In this document: positions 41,899 through 50,867 of the stretch, in pieces
How positions within the stretch are numbered: the first letter of the stretch is position 1
Layout: each line of letters opens with the position of its first letter
Origin: Streptomyces sp. NBC_01341
GTDB taxonomy: Bacteria > Actinomycetota > Actinomycetes > Streptomycetales > Streptomycetaceae
Assembly (NCBI RefSeq): GCF_035946055.1
Contig: NZ_CP108364.1
Coordinates: 5,270,001-5,334,000 of the forward strand
DNA: 64,000 nt
Direction: 5' to 3'
Notes under the pieces: generated by a model
What the model was told of the DNA's origin: nothing
Database searches by the model: none
Seen by the model: only the letters and a program-made list of their open reading frames with translations
Program-made: the position numbers and the translations under genes

Positions 41899-44800
41899 GT
41901 GCACTACGGCATCCTCGGTACCACCCGCGCCCTCCGGGCCGACGGCACGGCCGTCAACCTCGGCGGGGCGCGGCTGCGCGCCCTGCTCACCGTGCTCGCC
42001 CTGCGCCCGGGCCGCACGGTCCCGGCCGGGACCCTCGTCGACGAGGTGTGGGACGGCGACCCGCCCGCCGACGCCGTCGGCGCCCTCCAGGCACTCGTGG
42101 GCAGGCTCAGGCGGGCGCTCGGCCCGGAAGCCGTCGAGTCCGCGGAGAGCGGCTACCGCCTCGCCGCCGAACCCGGGAACGTCGACCTGTACCGCTTCGA
42201 GCGGCTCGCGGGGGAGGGCGCCCGGGTCATGGAGCAGGGCGAGCCGGTGAAGGCCGTCGCCGTCCTCGACGACGCCCTCGCCCTGTGGCGCGGGCCCGCG
42301 CTCACCGATCTGCCCGACCGTGCCGTGGCGGCCGCGCGGTGGGACGCCAGGCGCCTCGACGCGCGCCGGATCCGCATCGAGGCCGTCCTGGCCCTGGGCC
42401 GCGCCGACGAGGCGCTGGCGGAACTCGCCGGGCTCTGCGCCGACCACCCGCTCGACGAGCCCCTGCAGGTCCTGCGCATCGGGGCGTTGAGGGACGCCGG
42501 ACGTGCCGCACAGGCCCTCACGGCGTACGACGAGGTCCGCACCCTGTTCGCCGAACGGCTCGGCACCGATCCCGGCCCGGCACTGCGCGCCCTGCACGCG
42601 GACCTGCTGCACGGGGACCCGCCCGCCGCGGAGGCCTCACCCGCCGCACCGCCCGTGCGCCGGGGGAACCTGCGGGCCAGGCTCACGAGCTTCGTGGGGC
42701 GTGACGCGGACATCGCGGACCTGCGCGAGGACCTGACCCGGGCCCGGCTGGTCACGCTCCTCGGTCCGGGAGGCGCCGGGAAGACCCGGCTCTCCCAGGA
42801 GGCCGCCGAGGCGGTCGCCGCGTCCTGGCCCGACGGTGTCTGGCTGGTCGAACTCGCCCCGGTCGACGACCCGGAGGCGGTGCCCGAGACCGTACTCGGC
42901 GCACTGGGCGCCCGCGAGACCGTGCTGCGCGGGGCCGGGGCGGAGGGACTGCGTGCCGTGGAGCGGGGCTCCGTGGCCGGCGCCGGGAGCGCCGTCGCCC
43001 ACCTCGTCGAGCACTGCTCCCAGCGGCGCATGCTCCTGCTGCTCGACAACTGCGAGCACGTGGTCGAGGCGGCGGCCCGGCTCACGGACCACCTCCTCGC
43101 CCGGTGTCCCGGCCTCACCGTCCTCGCGACGAGCCGTGAGCCCCTCGGCGTGCCCGGCGAACTGGTGCGCCCCGTGGACCCGTTGCCCGACCCCATGGCC
43201 CTGCGCCTGTTCGCCGACCGCGGGGCCGCCGCCAGGCCGGGCTTCCGGGTCGACGCCGACGCGGAGACGGCGGCGGCCTGCGCCGAGATCTGCCGCCGGC
43301 TCGACGGGCTCCCGCTCGCCATCGAACTGGCCGCGGCCCGGCTGCGCATGCTCGGCCCGCGCCGGATCGCCGACCGCCTCGACGACCGCTTCCGGCTGCT
43401 GACCAGTGGTAGCCGCACCGTACTGCCCCGCCAGCAGACCCTGCGCGCGGTCGTCGACTGGTCGTGGGACCTGCTCGACGAGGAGGAACGCGCCGCGCTG
43501 CGCAGGCTGTCCGTGTTCGCCGGCGGCTGTGACCTCGCCGCCGCCGAGGAGGTCTGCTCCCTGCCCGGGGCGGTCCTGGCCGACGCCCGCGACGTGGCAC
43601 CGCTCCTCGGCTCGCTGGTCGACAAGTCCCTGGTGGTCGCCGCCCCGGGCGACGACGGCGACATGCGCTACCGGCTCCTGGAGACGGTCGCGGAATACGC
43701 GTCCGAACGCCTCGGGGAGGCGGGGGAGCGGTCCGCCGCCGAACGCCGGCACCTCGTCCACTACCGGGAACTGGCCCGCACCACCGACCCGGAACTCCGC
43801 GGCCCCCGCCAGCTGGCGGCGATCCAGAGGTTCGAGCGCGAGTACGAGAACCTGCGCACCGCGCTGCGCCGGGCGACGGCCGCGCGGGACGAGCACGAAG
43901 CGCTCTGCCTCGTGCTGTCCCTCGCCTGGTACTGGCAGATGCGTGATCTGCGCGCCGACGCCCGGCACTGGTCCGAGGCCGTCGGCGCCCTCGGTCCCGA
44001 TCCCTTCGGTGAGTCCGCCGAGCCCGCCACCTCCTTGTTCGAGCGGTGTACGGACCGGCCACCGCCGATGGAGGCCGAGCGCCTCCAGGAGGCGCGGCGC
44101 GGAGTACGGCTGGTCGAGCTGGCCAGCCTGGACCACACGGCGGACGACTGGACGGCGGACGAAGGCCAGGCACGGCTGCGGGTGATCGCCCGTACCTACC
44201 GGGCGGGCCAGCCGCAGACCTGCCGGATGCCGGGAGCCCTCTGGCTGTTCGCCGTCATATTCACCGGTGAGCCCGACCAGTTGCGTCACCTCACGAACGA
44301 GACGGTGCGCGCCTGCCGTGAGTTCCGATACGAGTGGGAGCTGGCCGCCGCCCTCCAGCTGCGGGCCAACGTGCTGGCCAACCGGCCCGAATGGGCCGGC
44401 GAGGCCAGGCGGGACGCGGACGAGAGCCTGGGCATCTTCCTCCGCCTCGGTGATGTCTGGGGTGTCGCGGAGGCCTACTCCTCCCGTGGCGAGGCCAACG
44501 AGCGGGCGGGCCGCCACGAGGCGGCCGCCGAGGACTTCCTCGCCGCGATCGGCTACGCGGAGCAGCTCGGCGCCCCGTCACAGGTGGCGCTGCTGCGGGC
44601 CCGGTACGCCTCCGTGCTCTGCGAGACGGGCCGGCCGGAGGAGGGGGAGCACATCCTGCGCGAGGTGCTCGCGGAGAGCCGCACCCTGGGCAACGAGGCA
44701 CGGCCCGCCGCCCGGCTCTACCTCTCCCAGCTGCTGGGCCGGACCGGCCGCGTCGCCGAGGCGCGGGAGCAGCTCACACTGCTGCGAGCCGAGTTCGCCT

Positions 44801-45228
44801 CGGAGACGGTGGCGATCTTCGACGGGTTCGTCGTGGGTCTGCTCGCCTGGCTGGACAACCTCGACGGCCGTCACGCCGAAGCGCTGACCGGGGCCCTGTA
44901 CGCACTGGACCACTCGCGGAGTTCGCTGGCGCGCATGGTGGCGCCGCAGATGACCTCCGCCCATCTGACCACCCTCGCCCGGGCCGTGGCCGGGCTGGGC
45001 GGCGAGCGGAGCGGCCGGGACGCGGCGATGCTGCTCGGCCTCCAGAAGGAGCTGCTGCCGAAGGGCCACGTACCGGCCGCGATCGAGCGCGAGAACCTGG
45101 CGGAGGCGGAGCGCGCCGCCCGTGCGGCGGAACCGGACGAAGCCGCCTTCGAGGCCGCGTACGCCGAAGGCGGCGGCCTCACACTGGAGGAGGCCACCGC
45201 CCTGGTGCACGCGTACGGGGATGAGTAG
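41899..45228 (+). CDS. SARP-type BTAD / NB-ARC / TPR transcriptional regulator (AfsR-like)
   Basis: 1,109-residue multidomain regulator. An OmpR-like winged helix (about 1-90, LGGARLRALLTVLALRPGRT) and BTAD domain (about 95-245) form the SARP module. An NB-ARC ATPase (about 255-560) has Walker A LGPGGAGKTRL and Walker B-like LLLLDNCEHV. The C-terminus is helical TPR-like. AfsR-type regulators activate secondary-metabolism genes when the NTPase switches. GTG start at 41899. It converges on, and probably relates to, the DrrAB-type ABC exporter immediately downstream (3-base gap). Confidence 0.93.
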   Translation: MHYGILGTTRALRADGTAVNLGGARLRALLTVLALRPGRTVPAGTLVDEVWDGDPPADAVGALQALVGRLRRALGPEAVESAESGYRLAAEPGNVDLYRFERLAGEGARVMEQGEPVKAVAVLDDALALWRGPALTDLPDRAVAAARWDARRLDARRIRIEAVLALGRADEALAELAGLCADHPLDEPLQVLRIGALRDAGRAAQALTAYDEVRTLFAERLGTDPGPALRALHADLLHGDPPAAEASPAAPPVRRGNLRARLTSFVGRDADIADLREDLTRARLVTLLGPGGAGKTRLSQEAAEAVAASWPDGVWLVELAPVDDPEAVPETVLGALGARETVLRGAGAEGLRAVERGSVAGAGSAVAHLVEHCSQRRMLLLLDNCEHVVEAAARLTDHLLARCPGLTVLATSREPLGVPGELVRPVDPLPDPMALRLFADRGAAARPGFRVDADAETAAACAEICRRLDGLPLAIELAAARLRMLGPRRIADRLDDRFRLLTSGSRTVLPRQQTLRAVVDWSWDLLDEEERAALRRLSVFAGGCDLAAAEEVCSLPGAVLADARDVAPLLGSLVDKSLVVAAPGDDGDMRYRLLETVAEYASERLGEAGERSAAERRHLVHYRELARTTDPELRGPRQLAAIQRFEREYENLRTALRRATAARDEHEALCLVLSLAWYWQMRDLRADARHWSEAVGALGPDPFGESAEPATSLFERCTDRPPPMEAERLQEARRGVRLVELASLDHTADDWTADEGQARLRVIARTYRAGQPQTCRMPGALWLFAVIFTGEPDQLRHLTNETVRACREFRYEWELAAALQLRANVLANRPEWAGEARRDADESLGIFLRLGDVWGVAEAYSSRGEANERAGRHEAAAEDFLAAIGYAEQLGAPSQVALLRARYASVLCETGRPEEGEHILREVLAESRTLGNEARPAARLYLSQLLGRTGRVAEAREQLTLLRAEFASETVAIFDGFVVGLLAWLDNLDGRHAEALTGALYALDHSRSSLARMVAPQMTSAHLTTLARAVAGLGGERSGRDAAMLLGLQKELLPKGHVPAAIERENLAEAERAARAAEPDEAAFEAAYAEGGGLTLEEATALVHAYGDE

Positions 45229-45231
45229 GCG

Positions 45232-46083
45232 TCAGGACTTCTTGCGGAACCTGGACACCGCGAGCGGGGCCGTCACCGCGGTGATGACCACGGTCCAGCC
45301 GAGCGTCACCCAGACCGAGTGGGCGAGCGGGCCGCCCATCATCAGGGCGCGGGCGGAGTCGGCCAGGTTGGACAGCGGGTTGTAGTCGGTGAACGTCTGG
45401 AGCCAGCCGGGCATGGTCCCGGTCGGCGCGAAGATGGACGAACCGAACTGGAGCGGCATCAGCACGAGCATCCCCATCCCCTGGACCGCCTGAGCCGTCT
45501 TCATCGTCAGCCCGAGCAGGATGAAGATCCACATGATGGCGGCGCCGAACGCGGCCGACAGGGCGATCGCCTCGATCATCCCGAGCATGGGTTCCTTGAG
45601 CTCCATGCCCAGCGCGAAGCCCATGCCCAGCAGGATCAGCGTGGCGACCATCATCCTGCCGAGCTCGACCACGATCTTCGCGATGAGCACCGAGGACCGG
45701 GCGATGGGCATCGTGCGGAACCGGTCCATGACCCCCTTGCGGAAGTCGTCGTTGACACCGGAGCCGACCGCCATGGCGATGTTCATGCCCATCATGGCCA
45801 TCAGGCCCGGGATCAGGTAGTTGAGGTAGTCCTGACGGCCGCCGCCCAGGCTGCCGCCGACCGAGCCGCCGAAGACGTACACGAACAGCAGGGTGAAGAT
45901 CACCGGCATCAGGAGCGCGTCGAACATCGACTCCGGATCCTTCTTGATCTGGAGCAGATTGCGGCGCACCAGTGCCCCGATGTGGCGCAGGTTGTTCCGC
46001 AGCCCGATCCGGCCCTCGTCGTGGAGCTTCGTGGCCGGTGCGGCCGCGCCGGTGGGGGTGGGCGTCAGAGTCGTCGTGCTCAT
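45232..46083 (-). CDS. ABC-2 type drug exporter permease (DrrB-like)
   Basis: 283 residues. Cytoplasmic N-terminus, then six membrane helices: PVIFTLLFVYVFGG, the ABC-2 signature stretches YLIPGLMAMMGMNIAMAV and DFRKGVMDRFRTMPIARSSV, and QTFTDYNPLSNLADSARALM near the end. Partner of the upstream ATPase; homologous to the daunorubicin exporter subunit DrrB. Its ATG overlaps the ATPase stop (ATGA), indicating coupled translation. Faces the SARP/NB-ARC regulator gene tail to tail. Confidence 0.93.
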   Translation of the reverse strand: MSTTTLTPTPTGAAAPATKLHDEGRIGLRNNLRHIGALVRRNLLQIKKDPESMFDALLMPVIFTLLFVYVFGGSVGGSLGGGRQDYLNYLIPGLMAMMGMNIAMAVGSGVNDDFRKGVMDRFRTMPIARSSVLIAKIVVELGRMMVATLILLGMGFALGMELKEPMLGMIEAIALSAAFGAAIMWIFILLGLTMKTAQAVQGMGMLVLMPLQFGSSIFAPTGTMPGWLQTFTDYNPLSNLADSARALMMGGPLAHSVWVTLGWTVVITAVTAPLAVSRFRKKS

Positions 46084-47090
46084 GCCGCGACCTCCTGGGG
46101 GATCGAGTCGGTGACGGTGGCCTTGTCGCCCGTGATGGCGAGGAACACCTCGTCCAGGCTCGGCAGCGCGGTGGCGACGTGGGCGAGGGCGAATCCGCGG
46201 GTGCCGAGCAGGCCGATCACGGCCGTCAGCTGCTCGTCGCTGAGGATCGGCACATACAGCAGTCCCTCGTCCGGGACCGCCTGGGCGCCCGCGACGCCGT
46301 CGAGCCCGGCCTCGCGCAACGCCTGTGCCATGGCGGCCAGTTCCGCCGGGTCGGAGGGGCGGATCTGCAGGGTGCGGCCGCCGACCTTGGCCTTGAGCTC
46401 GTCGACACCGCCCCGGGCGATGATCTTGCCCCGGTCGATGACGGTGAGTTCACTGGCGAGCTGTTCGGCCTCTTCCATGTACTGCGTGGTGAGGAGCACG
46501 GTCGCGCCCTCCGCGACCATCCGCTGCACCTCGTCCCAGACCTCGTTGCGGGTACGGGGGTCGAGCCCCGTTGTCGGCTCGTCGAGGTAGAGGACGGCCG
46601 GGTTGCCGATCATGGATGCGGCCAGGTCCAGCCGCCGCCGCATGCCGCCGGAGTAGTCCATCGCGGCCTTCTTCGCCGCGTCGGTGAGCGAGAAGCGCTC
46701 CAGCAGCTCATCGGCGCGGGACCGGGCCTTCTTGCGCGGCAGGTCGAGCAGCCGCCCGATCATGTAGAGGTTCTCCCAGCCGGACAGCTTCTCGTCCACC
46801 GAGGCGTACTGCCCGGTCAGGCCTATGGTCCGGCGCAGCTGGCGGGGCTGCTTCACCACGTCGTAGCCCGCCACGACCGCGTGCCCGGCGTCGGGCAGGA
46901 TCAGGGTGGACAGACAGCGTACGAGCGTGGTCTTGCCGGCACCGTTGGGCCCGAGTACGCCGAGGACGGTGCCCTCGCGCACGTCGAGGTCCACCCCGTC
47001 CAGCGCCTTGGTCGTGCCGTAGTGCTTGACCAGCCCCCGTACCTCGACGGCGTTCCTGCCGCCCCTGAGGTTCTTGTCGTGTTGCTTCAT
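46080..47090 (-). CDS. ABC drug-exporter ATPase (DrrA-like)
   Basis: 336 residues with start at the ATG ending at 47090 (MKQHDKNLRGG); another ATG three codons earlier is possible and neither has a strong ribosome site. Walker A GPNGAGKTTLVRC, Q-loop GLTGQYASVDEKL, ABC signature YSGGMRRRLD, Walker B AVLYLDEPTTGLD and the DrrA-specific C-terminal domain ending EVFLAITGDKA are intact. Energises DrrB-like export of a hydrophobic drug or metabolite. It is the first gene of the two-gene operon. Confidence 0.94.
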   Translation of the reverse strand: MKQHDKNLRGGRNAVEVRGLVKHYGTTKALDGVDLDVREGTVLGVLGPNGAGKTTLVRCLSTLILPDAGHAVVAGYDVVKQPRQLRRTIGLTGQYASVDEKLSGWENLYMIGRLLDLPRKKARSRADELLERFSLTDAAKKAAMDYSGGMRRRLDLAASMIGNPAVLYLDEPTTGLDPRTRNEVWDEVQRMVAEGATVLLTTQYMEEAEQLASELTVIDRGKIIARGGVDELKAKVGGRTLQIRPSDPAELAAMAQALREAGLDGVAGAQAVPDEGLLYVPILSDEQLTAVIGLLGTRGFALAHVATALPSLDEVFLAITGDKATVTDSIPQEVAA

Positions 47091-47157
47091 GGGCACCATC
47101 AGACCAGCCGCCACCGACAAGTCACCGACAGGACGCTGACAGCGGGCCGACCGCAGG

Positions 47158-47194
47158 CGACAGCCCGCCGATGGGGGAAGTCGGCGGGCTGTCG
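47158..47194 (-). terminator. 14-bp hairpin downstream of panB
   Basis: CGACAGCCCGCCGA (47158-47171) pairs perfectly with TCGGCGGGCTGTCG (47181-47194) around a 9-base loop, 26 bases after the panB stop at 47221 on the minus strand. Acts as terminator between panB and the ABC exporter operon. Confidence 0.8.
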
Positions 47195-47220
47195 GTGGTG
47201 CGGCAGTGGTCAAAGGTGCG

Positions 47221-48108
47221 TCAGTGGAAGGTGTGCTCCGCGGCCGGGAACGTACCGCCGACGACCTCCTCGGCGTACGCCTTGGCGGCGTCGGCGAGCA
47301 CCTGACGCAGGTTCGCGTACTGCTTGGTGAAGCGCGGCACCTTGCCGCCGGTCAGACCGACCATGTCGGTGTAGACCAGCACCTGGGCGTCCGTGTCGGG
47401 CCCGGCGCCGATGCCGACGGTCGGGATGTGGAGCGTGCGGGTGACCTCGGCGGCCAGCTCGGCCGGTACGAGCTCCAGGACGACGGCGAACGCGCCGGCG
47501 TCCTGCACGGCCTTGGCGTCGCGCAGGAGCTGCTGGGCGGCTTCCTCGCCGCGGCCCTGCACCCGGTAGCCCATGGCGTTGACGGACTGCGGCGTCAGGC
47601 CGATGTGGCCCATGACGGGGATCCCGGCCTCGACCAGGAGGCGGATCTGCTCGTGCGAGCGCTCGCCGCCCTCCAGCTTGACCGCGCCGACGCCGGCGTC
47701 CTTGATCAGCCGGGTGGCGTTGCGCAGGGCCTGGACGGGGCCCTCCTGGTACGCCCCGAAGGGCAGGTCGGCGACGACGAGGGCGCGCTTGGTGCCCCGC
47801 ACGACCGCGGCCGACAGGATGGCCATCTCGTCCATGGTGACGGGCACGGTGGTCTCGTAGCCGAGGTGGCAGTTGCCCATGGAGTCGCCGACGAGCATGA
47901 CCGGGATGCCGGCCTCGTCGAAGACGGACGCGGTCATCGCGTCGTAGGCGGTGAGCATCGGCCACTTCTCGCCGCGCTCGGTGGCGGCGGCGATGTCGTG
48001 GACGGTGATGCGGCGGGTGCTCGCGCCCCCGTACAGCGCCTTTCCGGCGCCGGGGGTGGGACCCGCGGGGGGTGTGGCGGACTGGTTCTGCGCAGCCTGA
48101 AGCGACAT
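47221..48108 (-). CDS. panB: 3-methyl-2-oxobutanoate hydroxymethyltransferase (ketopantoate synthase)
   Basis: 295 residues. It transfers a hydroxymethyl group from methylene-tetrahydrofolate to 2-ketoisovalerate, the first step of pantothenate/CoA synthesis. TIM-barrel motifs: MLTAYDAMTASVFDEAG, MLVGDSMGNCHLGYETT, LPFGAYQ, KLEGGE, VMGHIGLTPQSVN, LELVPAEL and VGIGAGPDTDAQVLVYTDM. The ATG ending at 48108 has AAGGAG nine bases upstream, giving MSLQAAQNQSA; the open frame runs further upstream through the operator of the divergent exporter. No panC/panD nearby. Confidence 0.95.
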   Translation of the reverse strand: MSLQAAQNQSATPPAGPTPGAGKALYGGASTRRITVHDIAAATERGEKWPMLTAYDAMTASVFDEAGIPVMLVGDSMGNCHLGYETTVPVTMDEMAILSAAVVRGTKRALVVADLPFGAYQEGPVQALRNATRLIKDAGVGAVKLEGGERSHEQIRLLVEAGIPVMGHIGLTPQSVNAMGYRVQGRGEEAAQQLLRDAKAVQDAGAFAVVLELVPAELAAEVTRTLHIPTVGIGAGPDTDAQVLVYTDMVGLTGGKVPRFTKQYANLRQVLADAAKAYAEEVVGGTFPAAEHTFH

Positions 48109-48242
48109 GGCCAACGGCTCCTTCGTCATCTCGTGGCGCCCTGACGGCGTCCCCGGATCCCTTCCATGGTGGCATCCCGCGGCCGTTCCCGGGAAGTGGG
48201 CCCACCGGGGCGCGGGAAGCGTGCGCGTCGACCGGGTAAAGT

Positions 48243-48275
48243 ATTTCCAATACGAGACGGTCTCGTATTGGAAAT
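48243..48275. promoter_or_regulatory. 33-bp operator: perfect 16-bp inverted repeat before the MFS exporter
   Basis: ATTTCCAATACGAGAC, one base, then GTCTCGTATTGGAAAT. It ends 17 bases before the MFS start at 48293 and is A/T-rich against its surroundings, so it overlaps the promoter. The TetR gene that follows the MFS gene (49990) is the obvious repressor. Confidence 0.85.
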
Positions 48276-48292
48276 CGGCTAGAGTCCTGGCC

Positions 48293-49888
48293 ATGTCCAT
48301 ACCGTCCGGCGCCCCTGCCGCCGCGCCGCCCCGTGTCCCCGAGGCGGTCCACCGCCGCCGCTGGGCCATCCTCGGCGTCCTCATGTTCAGCCTGCTCATC
48401 GTCGTCCTCGACAACTCGATCCTGAACGTCGCGGTCAAGACGATCGCCAGCCCCGCCCCGACCGGCATCGGTGCCACCCAGAGCGAGCTCGAGTGGGCCA
48501 TCAACTCCTACACGCTCGTCTTCGCCGGACTGCTCTTCACCGCCGGACTGCTGGGCGACCGCATCGGCCGCAAGAAGGTCCTGCTCGCCGGCATCCTGGT
48601 CTTCGGCATCGGCTCCGGCCTGGCCGCGCTCTCCACCTCGCCCGGCGAGCTCATCACCTGGCGCGCGCTGATGGGCTTCGGCGCGGCGTTCGTGATGCCC
48701 GCCACCCTCGCCGTCCTGATGAACGTCTTCGAGCGCGACGAGCAGCCCAAGGCCATCGGCATCTGGGCCGGCAGCGTCGGGCTCGGCATCGCCATCGGCC
48801 CGATCACCGGCGGGGTGCTCCTGGAGCACTTCTGGTGGGGATCGATCTTCCTGGTCAACGTGCCCGTGGTGATCGCCGCCCTGACCGCCATGGTCCTGCT
48901 CGTCCCCGACTCCCGTGACCCGGACCCCGGCCGTGTCGACCCGCTCGGCGTCGTCCTGTCCATCGTCGGCCTGGTCCTGCTGGTGTACGGCATCATCCGA
49001 GGCGGCGAACTCGCCTCCTTCACCGACATCACCGCCCTCGCGCCGCTGATCGGCGGCCTGCTGGTCCTGACGGGCTTCGTCTGGCACGAGAAGCGCAGCA
49101 GCCACCCGTCCATCGACGTCTCCTACTTCCGCAAGCCCGCCTTCTCGGCCGCCGTCGCGGCCATAGCGCTGGTCTTCTTCGCGCTGATGGGCGTCACGTT
49201 CTTCTCCGCCTTCTACCTGCAGAGCGTGCGCGGGTACTCGGCACTGGAGTCCGGTCTGCTGATCCTGCCGCTCGCCGTCGCGCAGATGCTGTTCGCGCCG
49301 CGCACCCGTCTGGTCGTCGACCGCTTCGGGGCCCGCGCGGTGTGCACCGTCGGCATGCTCCTCGTCGCCGCCGGTCTCGCGGCCTTCGCCCTGTTCGACG
49401 CGGACACCCCGCTCTGGGTGCTGTGCCTCGTCTTCTTCGTCCAGGGCACCGGCATGGCCCACATCATGCCGCCGGTCACCGTCGCCGTGATGCAGGCGCT
49501 GCCCCGCGAGCGGGCGGGTTCCGGCTCCGCCATCAACAACACGTTCCGCCAGGTCGGCGGGGCGCTCGGCATCGCCGTACTCGGCTCGGTGCTCTCCACG
49601 GTCTACCGCGGCGACATGGAGGGGCACCTCGGCGGTGTACCGGCCGGTGCGCGGGACGCCGCGGGGGAGTCCATCGAGGCGACCCTGGGCGTCGCGGAGA
49701 AGCTCGGCCCGGCCGGCAGGCCGCTGATCGCCGCGGCGCACGACGCGTTCATCGGCGCGATGCACGTCACCGCCCTCGGCTCCGCGGCCGTGGCCCTGGT
49801 CGGCGCGGCGGTCGTGGCCGCCTTCCTGCCCGGCAGACCGCCGGCCGCAGCGCCCGAAACCAGCGAGGAGCGGGTGCTGCAGTCCTGA
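48293..49888 (+). CDS. DHA2 (14-TM, EmrB/QacA-type) MFS drug exporter
   Basis: 531 residues with about 14 transmembrane helices. The DHA2 motifs are present: helix 1 VVLDNSILNVAVKTIA, loop 2-3 LLGDRIGRKKVLL, and the motif C-like GSVGLGIAIGPITGGVLL. ATG at 48293 is chosen because it follows the operator/promoter region. The gene is preceded by a 33-bp perfect operator and followed after about 100 bases by a TetR gene, the standard repressor-exporter pair for multidrug resistance. Substrates unknown. Confidence 0.93.
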   Translation: MSIPSGAPAAAPPRVPEAVHRRRWAILGVLMFSLLIVVLDNSILNVAVKTIASPAPTGIGATQSELEWAINSYTLVFAGLLFTAGLLGDRIGRKKVLLAGILVFGIGSGLAALSTSPGELITWRALMGFGAAFVMPATLAVLMNVFERDEQPKAIGIWAGSVGLGIAIGPITGGVLLEHFWWGSIFLVNVPVVIAALTAMVLLVPDSRDPDPGRVDPLGVVLSIVGLVLLVYGIIRGGELASFTDITALAPLIGGLLVLTGFVWHEKRSSHPSIDVSYFRKPAFSAAVAAIALVFFALMGVTFFSAFYLQSVRGYSALESGLLILPLAVAQMLFAPRTRLVVDRFGARAVCTVGMLLVAAGLAAFALFDADTPLWVLCLVFFVQGTGMAHIMPPVTVAVMQALPRERAGSGSAINNTFRQVGGALGIAVLGSVLSTVYRGDMEGHLGGVPAGARDAAGESIEATLGVAEKLGPAGRPLIAAAHDAFIGAMHVTALGSAAVALVGAAVVAAFLPGRPPAAAPETSEERVLQS

Positions 49889-49989
49889 TCTCCCGCCGGC
49901 CGGCGGTCGCTGCGCGTCCGCCGGTCGGCGAGAATCGATACGGACGGTGAAGAGCGAACGGCGTAACGGCGCAGCGAGAGGCGGCCCAC

Positions 49990-50700
49990 GTGCGGCAGGC
50001 GGCACAGAACCCGGGGCAGGACCCGGAGCGGGACGGGCCCCAGGATCCGTCCGCCCCCAGCCCGGCCCCGGAGCCCCGCCGCGGCCGTCCGCGCAGCGCG
50101 GCCGTGGAGCGGGCCATCCTCGACGCCGTCGTGGAACTCCTGGAGGCGGGCGAGACGCTGGACGGCCTGTCCATCGAGCGGATCGCCCGCACCGCCGGCG
50201 TCGGCAAGGCCACCATCTACCGACGGTGGAGCGGCAAGGAGGAGATCTTCGTCGACGTCCTGCGCGACATCGAGCCCGCCGAGCCCACCGTCTCCGGCAC
50301 CGCGGGCCTCGACGACCTGCGCGTCCTGCTGGAATCCATGCGGACGCGCGGACTCGCCCAGCGCTCCTCGACCCTCCTGCACAACGTGTTCGTGCAGATG
50401 AAGAAGCACCCCAGGCTGTGGACCGAGTACCAGAGCACCGTCATCGCGCCGCGCCGCGCCGCCATGCTGGCCGCCGTGCGGCGGGCCGTCGACGCGGGGG
50501 AACTCCGCGACGACCTCGACGTGGACTTCGTGGACGACCTGTTCCTCGGCCCCATGCTCGTACGCACCGTCCACCGTCCCGAGGCGCCCCTGCCGGAGGA
50601 CCTCGCGGACCGCATCATCCTGGTCCTCCTCCAAGGGCTCGCGCCGCGGCCGCCCGAGCCGCAGGTCACGGGGGCGGGGGCCGTGGCGTCCGTCATGTGA
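49990..50700 (+). CDS. TetR/AcrR repressor, likely of the adjacent MFS exporter
   Basis: 236 residues. A disordered, Pro/Gln-rich 30-residue N-terminus precedes the HTH at about 33-82 (RGRPRSAAVERAILDAVVELL through AGVGKATIYRRWSGKEEIF). The ligand domain is TetR_C_16-like (STLLHNVFVQMKKHPRLWTEY). GTG start at 49990. It probably binds the 33-bp operator at 48243-48275 and releases it when a drug binds. Encoded on the same strand as the exporter. Confidence 0.9.
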   Translation: MRQAAQNPGQDPERDGPQDPSAPSPAPEPRRGRPRSAAVERAILDAVVELLEAGETLDGLSIERIARTAGVGKATIYRRWSGKEEIFVDVLRDIEPAEPTVSGTAGLDDLRVLLESMRTRGLAQRSSTLLHNVFVQMKKHPRLWTEYQSTVIAPRRAAMLAAVRRAVDAGELRDDLDVDFVDDLFLGPMLVRTVHRPEAPLPEDLADRIILVLLQGLAPRPPEPQVTGAGAVASVM

Positions 50701-50867
50701 TCGTTCTGTCACAAGCCGGACGCACGCGACGACGGCCGGAACCCGTCACGCCGTTCCGGTCGTCCTGATGGCAGTACGGCCGTCGTCGGCGGCACGAATG
50801 GCGTCACCCATCGCCTAGGGTCGTGAGGCGCGGTGATGTGTAGGGCAATGCAGTGAGGACGAGCGCA

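Noticed and set aside
47210..50005. Very long open frames antisense to real genes (for example about 930 codons opposite panB and the MFS exporter, and about 780 codons opposite efeO/efeB)
   Set aside because: They are the usual open shadows of high-GC codons. They have no family motifs, poor third-position pattern and no ribosome sites, while the opposite strand carries well-recognised genes.
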